Position numbers and translations under genes: made by a program. The notes below the pieces were generated by a model. It was not told the DNA's origin, ran no database searches, and saw only the letters and a program-made list of their open reading frames with translations. From JACDET01 sp038253825 (lineage in GTDB: Bacteria > Patescibacteriota > Microgenomatia > Levybacterales > UBA12049), in the NCBI GenBank assembly GCA_038253825.1, contig JBBSGT010000041.1, forward strand, positions 1-10,986: 10,986 bases of DNA, read 5' to 3'. This document shows positions 1 to 6,092 of the stretch, in pieces (position 1 is the stretch's first letter; every line of letters begins with the position of its first letter).

Positions 1-128
1 GTGAGATATTGAGATACATACCTCTATTTTACTCCCATTAGGTACCCCAAAACAGCTGGAAAAATCACCAAAAACAGTGTTTTTAGGCACAAATACTAAA
101 CGGATTAATTAAAAAGTGGCTTTTTTCC

Positions 129-518
129 TTGAAGTCAGGATTAAAGTATCTCAAGGAAATGCATGTGATGAAAAATCAGTTATCCTTTCTTCCTCAAACT
201 ATTGGAAACCTTACCAGTTTAGAGAAATTAATACTGAAAGATAATTTGTTAAACTCACTCCCAGAAAGCATAGGTAATCTTAGGCACTTAAAAGAACTGG
301 ATTTGCGAAGTAATCAATTGGAAAGCATTCCCGACTCTATTGGAAATCTGAAAGAACTACGAATACTTGACCTAAGAGATAACAAGCTTGTATCGTTGCC
401 TGCAAGCATTCATTTACTCATGAACCTTGAAAAGCTGGATTTGCGATTAAATAAATTTTTAGAAGTACCAAGTTGGGTTAAGAAGCTTGAACAAAGAGGA
501 TGTACTGTCTTCTATTAA
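129..518 (+). CDS. Short leucine-rich-repeat protein, possibly the 3' remnant of a longer gene
   Basis: The 129-residue product is almost entirely leucine-rich repeats: four full 23-residue units (about residues 5-27, 28-50, 51-73, 74-96) and a fifth that runs into a C-terminal cap ending in CTVFY. The consensus is LxxLxxLxLxxNxLxxLPxxIGN, typical of bacterial LRR proteins that act as binding scaffolds; no partner can be inferred. There is no signal peptide, membrane helix or enzymatic domain. The start is uncertain. The TTG at 129 is the furthest upstream candidate; ATG at 159 or 168 is possible, with an AAGGA-like ribosome site at 153-157. The first repeat begins immediately and lacks an N-terminal cap, and the frame is closed by TAG at 84-86, so this may be a broken gene's end. 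Unlike its neighbours it lacks a clear -10 box just before the start. It converges on the TPR gene with 2 nt between stop codons. Confidence 0.6.
   Translation: MKSGLKYLKEMHVMKNQLSFLPQTIGNLTSLEKLILKDNLLNSLPESIGNLRHLKELDLRSNQLESIPDSIGNLKELRILDLRDNKLVSLPASIHLLMNLEKLDLRLNKFLEVPSWVKKLEQRGCTVFY
141..485 (+). repeat. Tandem 69-bp leucine-rich-repeat coding units
   Basis: Five in-frame units with a 69-bp (23-residue) period encode the LRR protein. The clearest nucleotide similarity is in the segment encoding SIGNL, which recurs at the end of successive units. The units have diverged at the DNA level, so the array looks old rather than recently expanded. The fifth unit degenerates into the C-terminal cap. 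Confidence 0.7.
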
Positions 519-520
519 AA

Positions 521-940
521 TTACAACCCCACCTGTGCCCCAAGGACATGTCCTCCGGGAAAATTTGGATCCAACTCTAAGGCTTTTTTAACATATTGTT
601 GGGATTCTTGCGTATTCCCTAGTCTATATTGTAGTAATGCAATGCGATAATACACATCACGATAACCTTTATATTTATCCGCAACCCCCTTCCAGTATTG
701 TACCTCTTGTTGTACCTGTCCGCGTTGTTGTGTAATCACCTCCCGCTGCTGCATGTTATACCACAGGACAACACCTTGGATAAAAATAAGTGCAATTAAA
801 AACAGCGATACAATGCTTACCAAGTCTATTTTGATACTTCGACTGTGTGCATCAGAAAATGAGTATTCGGTAATAAATCGGAAATTGCTCGGGAAAAGAG
901 CAATAGTTTTCGCGGAGGATTTCGGCAGCTTCTGTTTCAT
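521..940 (-). CDS. Small membrane-anchored TPR protein
   Basis: The product is 139 residues from the ATG at 940. It has a polar N-terminus of about 38 residues, one strong transmembrane helix (about 39-61), a glutamine-rich segment likely to form a coiled coil (62-85), and one clear tetratricopeptide repeat (about 93-126) ending in ALELDPN. One TPR is too few for a closed superhelix, so it probably pairs with itself or a partner; its substrate is unknown. Topology is not certain. A GTG at 961 would add seven residues, but it lies inside the spacer of a plausible promoter, so I prefer the ATG. No Shine-Dalgarno sequence is visible. It lies downstream of the EamA transporter gene on the same strand, and its stop is 2 nt from that of the convergent LRR gene. 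TPR call fairly sure; specific function not assigned. Confidence 0.75.
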   Translation of the reverse strand: MKQKLPKSSAKTIALFPSNFRFITEYSFSDAHSRSIKIDLVSIVSLFLIALIFIQGVVLWYNMQQREVITQQRGQVQQEVQYWKGVADKYKGYRDVYYRIALLQYRLGNTQESQQYVKKALELDPNFPGGHVLGAQVGL

Positions 941-951
941 GGAACATGTAG

Positions 952-980
952 AATGTACCACAATACCGTATTTGTGTCTA
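952..980 (-). promoter_or_regulatory. Possible promoter of the TPR gene
   Basis: Reading the minus strand, TAGACA (980-975) is followed after 17 nt by TACATT (957-952). The ATG at 940 lies 11 nt beyond, so the predicted leader is only a few bases. The -35 matches consensus at 5 of 6 positions and the -10 at 4 of 6. It lies just past the EamA stop codon. Weaker than the other promoters in the window. Confidence 0.4.
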
Positions 981-985
981 GATGT

Positions 986-1831
986 TTATCCACTGATACG
1001 AATAAGTATTGCACCTACCAGTGCAAAAATCACAGCAGCAATTTTCACCCAAACATGCTCTTTCTCCTTTAAGAAGACATGTTCACCCACCAAGGTAAGA
1101 ATAAGAAATGCTTCAAGGATAACCACTACTCTGGTCGCGTCACCTGTTGATAATCCATAGATAAGTGCAAGATTTGCAAAAGCACCCAATCCACTCGCAA
1201 TAAAAACGTACTTGCCGTCATTTTTAATAATGTGAACAAGTCGTGTCTTTGCTTTCGGTATGAATACTAAATTAACAACTGCAGGGACTAAAAAAGCTGC
1301 AAAAAATGTGGCACTAACAGCATTGATCGTAACAAAAAGATACTTATATAAAACGATTATTGCCGCATAAAAAAATGTTGAGCCAAGCATATACCAAATT
1401 CCGGTATTTGTTTTGGGTCGCTTTATTTTCCCAACGATGATTATCCCAGCAGCAACAGTTAATAATGTTCCAATAAGCTTCTCCCAAGTAAATAACTCAT
1501 GAGCCAAAAGTACACCCAGCACAAATACCCACACTAATTTAATTTCGGAAACCGCACCGCCAATTGATGCTTCTAAATAATTTAATGACTTGAAGTGGAG
1601 AAGATTATGAATCACGATTACGATTCCTATTATAAGTATTAATAGCCATGAAGCTAAACTCGCTGGGATTGTCGGGGAGACAAGCATGAAGGGCAACGTT
1701 ACGAGTGCGCCAATAAGACTGAAGTAAAAAGAGAATGCCCAAGCATCTTTCTCTCCTTTGAGAACATGTCGTGTTAAAAGACCTTGTGCCGTGAAGAAAA
1801 TACCGGCGAGAAGTGAATAAATTAACCACAT
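986..1831 (-). CDS. EamA/DMT-superfamily membrane transporter
   Basis: This 281-residue integral membrane protein has ten predicted helices, at about 2-20, 32-51, 62-82, 88-110, 117-135, 145-163, 170-192, 206-226, 233-250 and 261-279. That is the 5+5 inverted-repeat plan of the drug/metabolite transporter superfamily, at its normal length. The second half ends in the usual EamA signature: an acidic residue in helix 9-10 (LVGEHVFLKEKE, 247-258), then a glycine-containing final helix (residues 261-279). Known members export or exchange metabolites, amino acids or drugs; the substrate cannot be read from sequence. It should act in the cytoplasmic membrane. It follows valS but has its own strong promoter, with the -10 ending 8 nt before the ATG and no ribosome site, so it is probably made from its own leaderless or near-leaderless mRNA. 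Confidence 0.93.
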   Translation of the reverse strand: MWLIYSLLAGIFFTAQGLLTRHVLKGEKDAWAFSFYFSLIGALVTLPFMLVSPTIPASLASWLLILIIGIVIVIHNLLHFKSLNYLEASIGGAVSEIKLVWVFVLGVLLAHELFTWEKLIGTLLTVAAGIIIVGKIKRPKTNTGIWYMLGSTFFYAAIIVLYKYLFVTINAVSATFFAAFLVPAVVNLVFIPKAKTRLVHIIKNDGKYVFIASGLGAFANLALIYGLSTGDATRVVVILEAFLILTLVGEHVFLKEKEHVWVKIAAVIFALVGAILIRISG

Positions 1832-1839
1832 GTGATGAA

Positions 1840-1868
1840 AGTATAGAAGAAACTCTGTAATCTAACAA
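1840..1868 (-). promoter_or_regulatory. Strong sigma70-like promoter of the EamA gene
   Basis: On the minus strand, TTGTTA (1868-1863), a 17-nt spacer and TATACT (1845-1840) are followed by 8 nt and the ATG at 1831. Both hexamers are close to consensus and the spacing is optimal. Transcription should begin at or within about two bases of the start codon. The promoter begins 2 bp after the valS stop codon, so it separates the transporter gene from valS. Confidence 0.65.
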
Positions 1869-1870
1869 GC

Positions 1871-4126
1871 CTAGGCTGTCGGCCAAGGTTCAATCATGAT
1901 GGATTCACCATGATCCGGCATTTGTTGATAAATTGCTTCTGTGACAAAAGGCATGAACGGATGAAGCAGTTTAAGCGTTGTAACATAAACATGTGTCAAG
2001 ACTGATAAAGCGACATCTTTATCTTCACGCGCTTTTACTTGCTCTATGTAGTTGTCAGCTACTTCATGCCACATAAATTGATAAATTGCCTCAGCTGCGT
2101 CTGCAAAACGGAATTTATTCAGTGATAGTTCTACTGTCCTGGTAAGGTTCTCCAATCCCTTCAGTATCTTTTTGTCCTCACTGCTAAGTTTTAACGCTGA
2201 GGTAAACTGCGGGACATCTTTACCGTATTGCTCACGCATTAATAACAGAAATCTTCCCATATTCCAAATTTTGTTGCCAAAATGTTTAAATGCAATCACT
2301 CTATCTCTGGGGAAATTAAAATCTTTCCCGTTTGCGGTACCGGCAATAAGCCCCATACGTAAGGCATCGACACCATATTGCTCAACATACTCTTCTGGAT
2401 TTACGACATTTCCCAAACTCTTACTCATTTTTCTTCCATCAATTGCTCGAACCATACCGTGAAGGTAAACATACTCAAAAGGAGGTTGGTCTGTTAAATA
2501 GTAACCAAACATAACCATACGAGAAACCCACAGTCGAATAATCTCCCACCCTGTTTCAAGGACACTTGTCGGGTAGAATTTTTTAAAATCCTCTGAATCT
2601 GGATATCCAAGAGTTACCAAAGGCCATTGACCAGAAGAGAACCACGTGTCAAAAGTATCAGTTTCTTGGATCCACTGTCCGTTCTTAGGCATTTCTTTAC
2701 CGACATGAATCTCAGGCTGATTGTCTGCCATGTCATAAATTGGAATAAACACCTTCTGAATGCCCTTTCTCATTTCTTCCAAAGTAAAATTATTACGTAG
2801 ATGTTGACTTATCGGACCTTGATGTAATGTTTTGGTTTTATCAAGGAATACCACCCAAATCCTTTGTTCATGCCCTTCAACGTTATACCAAACTGGAATT
2901 TGTATACCCCAAACGTTCTGTCTTGAGATAGGCCAATCACGCATTTCTTCCATCCACCGAAGATAGGTTATTTCCCGCCATTTAGGGAAAATCTTAATTT
3001 TGCCATTTTTAACAGCCTCATATGCTGGTTTTTTAAATGATTTTTTCGGATCATCAACCTTCACAAACCAGTTAGGAAGAACCATTGGCTCAATGCCATG
3101 TCCTGCCTTACATAAAGCAACAGTATGCAGATACTTCAAATCTATTTTTTCCATAAGTCCTTTTTCTTCAAGATCAGCTACCACCTTTTTCCGCGCATCC
3201 ACCACACTTAAACCTGCGTACTTCCCTGCCTTTTCATTAAGCTTTCCATTGAGATCAATAACAGATTTTATTTCTAAATTATGCCGTAAGCCTGCTTCAT
3301 AATCATTTTTATCATGCGCAGGTGTCACCTTCACCACTCCGGTTCCGAATTTTGGATCGACAAAATCATCAGCAATAACTTTAAGCGTAAAGTTACCTTC
3401 CACTCCTTCCACTTCTATTTCTTTTCCAACGTATTTTTTATATCGCTTGTCTGTTGGATGGACAGCAATTGCAGTATCTCCAAATTTTGTTTCTGGGCGG
3501 ACTGTTGCGAGGACAAACGGACCATACTTCATATAATAAAGAGGATCTATGCGTTCTTCATGCTTTAATTCAACATCTGAGTAAGTAGTACCGCATTTCG
3601 GACAATAATTGACCATATAATTTCCCCGATAAACCAATCCATCTTTATACATTTTTGCAAACGTTTCATGGACAGTTTTGAGTACATGATCATCTAAGGT
3701 GAAAGTATATCTACTCCAATCCACACTGGCACCCATTTCCCGCATCTGGTTTTCAATTTGCCCTTTGTTACTTTGAACAAATTGCCAAATTTCTTGATAC
3801 AGCTCTTCCCTACTATATTGAAATCTTGATTTTCCTTGCTTCTTAAGTTGTTTTTCAAACGTGATTTGGGTTTCCGTTCCTGCATGATCTGTGCCAGGAA
3901 CCCAAAGTGTCGGATCGCCCTTCATACGATGCCAACGAATTAAAAGATCCTCAATGGCAATCATTAAGACATTACCGGTATGCATTTTCCCACTAGCATT
4001 TGGAGGAGGAATGAGAATAGTGAATGGTTTCTTTTTAGGATCACCTTTCGGTTTAAAATATCCATTTCTCTCCCACATTGCATACAGGTTCTTCTCTTCT
4101 TTTTTATGATCATAGGCCTTGTCCAT
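1871..4126 (-). CDS. valS: Valyl-tRNA synthetase, short form without C-terminal coiled-coil arm
   Basis: This class I aminoacyl-tRNA synthetase charges tRNA-Val with valine in the cytoplasm. Residue numbers here count from ATG 4135; from 4126 subtract 3. The HIGH-type motif reads HTGN in PPPNASGKMHTGNVL (43-57). The CP1 editing domain has the conserved TVRPETKFGDTA stretch (211-222) and GTGVVKVTPAHDKNDYE (264-280). A CPKCG zinc-type motif is at 178-182, DTWFSS at 496-501 and KMSKS at 569-573. The anticodon-binding helical domain ends at WPTA. The usual bacterial enzyme is about 860-950 residues; this one is 751 and stops where the tRNA-binding arm would begin. The start at 4126 gives MDKAYDHKKEE, aligning with typical ValRS N-termini, and fits the promoter. 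ATG 4135 lies within the -10 box. It is transcribed separately from the Nudix gene upstream and the EamA gene downstream. Confidence 0.96.
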   Translation of the reverse strand: MDKAYDHKKEEKNLYAMWERNGYFKPKGDPKKKPFTILIPPPNASGKMHTGNVLMIAIEDLLIRWHRMKGDPTLWVPGTDHAGTETQITFEKQLKKQGKSRFQYSREELYQEIWQFVQSNKGQIENQMREMGASVDWSRYTFTLDDHVLKTVHETFAKMYKDGLVYRGNYMVNYCPKCGTTYSDVELKHEERIDPLYYMKYGPFVLATVRPETKFGDTAIAVHPTDKRYKKYVGKEIEVEGVEGNFTLKVIADDFVDPKFGTGVVKVTPAHDKNDYEAGLRHNLEIKSVIDLNGKLNEKAGKYAGLSVVDARKKVVADLEEKGLMEKIDLKYLHTVALCKAGHGIEPMVLPNWFVKVDDPKKSFKKPAYEAVKNGKIKIFPKWREITYLRWMEEMRDWPISRQNVWGIQIPVWYNVEGHEQRIWVVFLDKTKTLHQGPISQHLRNNFTLEEMRKGIQKVFIPIYDMADNQPEIHVGKEMPKNGQWIQETDTFDTWFSSGQWPLVTLGYPDSEDFKKFYPTSVLETGWEIIRLWVSRMVMFGYYLTDQPPFEYVYLHGMVRAIDGRKMSKSLGNVVNPEEYVEQYGVDALRMGLIAGTANGKDFNFPRDRVIAFKHFGNKIWNMGRFLLLMREQYGKDVPQFTSALKLSSEDKKILKGLENLTRTVELSLNKFRFADAAEAIYQFMWHEVADNYIEQVKAREDKDVALSVLTHVYVTTLKLLHPFMPFVTEAIYQQMPDHGESIMIEPWPTA

Positions 4127-4133
4127 GAGGCTC

Positions 4134-4142
4134 ATTATAGCA
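4134..4142 (-). promoter_or_regulatory. Extended -10 promoter of valS
   Basis: The minus strand reads TGCTATAAT, a perfect extended -10 element, at 4142-4134. Its last two bases are the first two of the upstream ATG at 4135. Seven nucleotides separate it from the ATG at 4126, so transcription should start at that codon and the 4135 ATG would not be in the mRNA. No convincing -35 is seen, as is usual for extended -10 promoters. This is the main reason for the chosen valS start. Confidence 0.6.
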
Positions 4143-4171
4143 CGCGAGAATGGATTTCTTCCAGATGGAGT

Positions 4172-4648
4172 TTATCGTAATTTGAAAACGGGCAATGGAA
4201 AGTTTTCTTTTCTGTATTGTAGATAAAGTTTAATATTCAAAGGATGGTCAAAAGCCAAATTTTCTTCAGATGGCAACTCGTCAAAGCCGAACCAACGTCG
4301 CTCATCACTTTCCCCATCTGCTGTTCCTTCTTTTTCTAAGGCTTTACAAAAGAAGACAAAAGAAATATTTTGTCTGTCTTCATGCGGACGATCAGCATTA
4401 TGACGAATGGTAAGTAAAGTAAGATCTCTTATCTTATATCCGGTCTCTTCGAAAATTTCTCTTTCAGCTGCTTCTTGTAAATTTTCCGTTCGCTCGACAT
4501 AGCCACCTACCAGTCCCCATTTCCCCCCTTCTAATAATCTTTTCGTGCGTCTTACGAGAAGAATTTTATCTTCTTTGAGAACCAAAACATCAACGACAGC
4601 ATGCCGTAAATGCGCTTTTGTACCTTTTTCAAAAATGCAGGTAATCAT
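4172..4648 (-). CDS. Nudix-family hydrolase
   Basis: The 158-residue product is a single-domain Nudix pyrophosphohydrolase. The Nudix box is exact at residues 49-71: G49, then five residues, E55, seven residues, then REIFEETGY (63-71). The glutamates bind the divalent metal that drives hydrolysis of a nucleoside diphosphate linked to another group. A preceding KWGLVGGYVE segment and the length resemble ADP-ribose/NADH pyrophosphatase and MutT-like proteins, but the substrate cannot be fixed from sequence. It probably acts in nucleotide-pool clean-up in the cytoplasm. It lies between the regulator gene and valS, 40 bp and 45 bp away (to the valS start at 4126). A TATAAT box 6 nt before its ATG and the absence of a ribosome site suggest a separate leaderless transcript. 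Confidence 0.93.
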   Translation of the reverse strand: MITCIFEKGTKAHLRHAVVDVLVLKEDKILLVRRTKRLLEGGKWGLVGGYVERTENLQEAAEREIFEETGYKIRDLTLLTIRHNADRPHEDRQNISFVFFCKALEKEGTADGESDERRWFGFDELPSEENLAFDHPLNIKLYLQYRKENFPLPVFKLR

Positions 4649-4654
4649 AATTAA

Positions 4655-4660
4655 ATTATA
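4655..4660 (-). promoter_or_regulatory. -10 box of the Nudix gene
   Basis: A consensus TATAAT on the minus strand (4660-4655) is followed by TTAATT and the ATG at 4648, placing the expected transcription start on the A of the start codon. I could not find a good -35 at 16-18 nt spacing, so the promoter may be weak or need an activator. Confidence 0.5.
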
Positions 4661-4688
4661 GATAAGCTTTGTAAGGATTCCTGATGAA

Positions 4689-5996
4689 TTATGCTTTATA
4701 GGGAGTTAATTTATAGCCTCTTGTTCTAATGGTCTGGATTTCAAACGGATTGTCCTGCTCACGCAGTTTAACACGAACCCGAGCAATTAAGCGATCAATT
4801 GCCCAGTCTGAAACGCCAAATTCTTGTGATTCTGGCCAAACAATCTCGATAATCTTTTCTCGCTCACAGATCTCACCGAGTTGGGATTTGAGTAAGGTAA
4901 AAAGAAGATTTTCTTTTCGAGTCAGATGGGCGGTTTTACGTTTCTTGCGCTCTTCATGCTCAATTTGTTCAACGTAAGCCGCAAACAGCGGACTAAAGAT
5001 GGCCATTTCTCCGTTTATTTCTTTTATAAACCCTGTATCCCACAGATATCTCGCTTTCTCCTGCACATGCTTTTCAACTTTTTGTTTACTACCAATAAGC
5101 GATAAGACTTGCTTTTCATCACCGCTCAAACTTTCCCATAGTTCTTCCGATTGTAATGCTATACGTTCATCTTCAAGAAGAGCATGCAGGATGTCTGTTT
5201 CTGTTTTTAAAGTATTCTTTTTTAATTCATCCAACCGAATCAATCCCAACTGCAAATATTGCATGTACCCACCGATTACGCGAAAGAGTGATTCCTCTGC
5301 TTGTGGCAACAGTGACATATGATATCGATGACGATAAGCATCATAAACGATTTTTATATTTTCCTCGCTTGCAGGTTTGAGATACATGGTTTGAGAAAAT
5401 ACAGATAACGATGATCGTGCACCTGGGAATGCACTTCTCAAACTTCTATAACTGGTAAATACAAAGCCTACATTACTATGAGAAGCATCCCGAAGCCCTT
5501 CGAGATTGTCAAACAAAGAAGGATTAAATGTATCTTTTAATCGATCAAAGCGAAGGAAAAACACTGTTGGATAAACCCCGCTATCTACGAGGAGATTGAG
5601 GGCTTGTCGAATGTTATCAATAACCAGGAAAAGATCTTGGAATTGAATACTTTTATCAAAAAGATCATTAATTTTTGTCTTGACAGAGTCGGGCAACTCC
5701 GACTGTTCGGTAGCATCAAGAATTCTCTTTAATGTTAATGTCCAAAAAGGATAAATCTCCTGCTCGACGAGGTCATTCAAATCAATGGGGATAAAAAGAT
5801 GTCTGTCCTTTTTACTAATGTATGTAGGAATAATATCTTCATGCCGTAGAAAGAAACGAAGGAAATTACTGATACCGACACGTTTCATCCCGACAATATT
5901 GACGCATTGTCGTTGACGAAGATATTCTCCCAACTTTTCTGCCTCTTTCTGTTGGAAGGTTATTGGATATGAAGCTTCCAAAACTGCGGCCTTCAT
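4689..5996 (-). CDS. STAND/AAA-like ATPase-domain regulator with C-terminal winged helix
   Basis: From the ATG at 5996 the product is 435 residues. The C-terminal 80 residues (about 356-432) match an OmpR/PhoB-type winged-helix DNA-binding domain: LTRKENLLFTLL, then REKIIEIVWP, the recognition helix WAIDRLIARVRVKLRE (398-413), and the wing TIRTRGYKL. The N-terminal part (about 25-220) looks like a P-loop NTPase: VNIVGMKRVGISNFLRF (32-48), a Walker B-like TVFFLRFD (144-151), and a sensor-like VGFVFTSYR (176-184). The expected Walker A lysine is replaced by isoleucine (GMKRVGIS), so nucleotide binding is doubtful. Residues about 230-345 are helical and may form a lid or second helical region. 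There is no receiver domain. An upstream ATG at 6176 would overlap pgk and is rejected in favour of 5996, which has a good promoter. It is divergent from pgk, which it might regulate; that is inference only. Confidence 0.84.
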   Translation of the reverse strand: MKAAVLEASYPITFQQKEAEKLGEYLRQRQCVNIVGMKRVGISNFLRFFLRHEDIIPTYISKKDRHLFIPIDLNDLVEQEIYPFWTLTLKRILDATEQSELPDSVKTKINDLFDKSIQFQDLFLVIDNIRQALNLLVDSGVYPTVFFLRFDRLKDTFNPSLFDNLEGLRDASHSNVGFVFTSYRSLRSAFPGARSSLSVFSQTMYLKPASEENIKIVYDAYRHRYHMSLLPQAEESLFRVIGGYMQYLQLGLIRLDELKKNTLKTETDILHALLEDERIALQSEELWESLSGDEKQVLSLIGSKQKVEKHVQEKARYLWDTGFIKEINGEMAIFSPLFAAYVEQIEHEERKKRKTAHLTRKENLLFTLLKSQLGEICEREKIIEIVWPESQEFGVSDWAIDRLIARVRVKLREQDNPFEIQTIRTRGYKLTPYKA

Positions 5997-6002
5997 GCCT
6001 AT

Positions 6003-6031
6003 ATTGTATAGTCTTTTCACGAAATTAGCAA
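6003..6031 (-). promoter_or_regulatory. Promoter of the ATPase/winged-helix regulator
   Basis: On the minus strand TTGCTA (6031-6026), a 17-nt spacer and TACAAT (6008-6003) precede ATAGGC and the ATG at 5996. The six-base gap puts the transcription start on the start codon. It supports choosing 5996 over the longer upstream frame. It lies in the 96-bp region shared with pgk. Confidence 0.6.
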
Positions 6032-6061
6032 TCTTTTCTTTCTTCACCGAGAAAAACTGTA

Positions 6062-6085
6062 TGCTATACTCAGAATGGATACACT
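6062..6085 (+). promoter_or_regulatory. Promoter region of pgk
   Basis: Two -10 candidates lie upstream of the ATG at 6093. TGCTATACT (6062-6070) is a good extended -10, with TTCACC (6043-6048) as a possible -35 at 16-nt spacing; it gives a leader of about 15 nt without a ribosome site. TACACT (6080-6085) is a poorer match but lies 7 nt before the ATG, the same geometry as the neighbours. The sequence alone does not decide between them. Confidence 0.45.
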
Positions 6086-6092
6086 TACTGTC

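Noticed and set aside
5..112. Open plus-strand stretch before the LRR gene that reads like the end of a protein (ends TNTKRIN, stop TAA at 110-112).
   Set aside because: It is only 35 codons, has an in-frame TGA at 2-4 and no usable start codon, and matches nothing I recognise. It could be the tail of a broken upstream gene, but chance is equally likely.
753..1160. 135-codon plus-strand open frame opposite the TPR and EamA genes.
   Set aside because: It lies antisense across two well-supported genes, and its composition is typical of a shadow frame.
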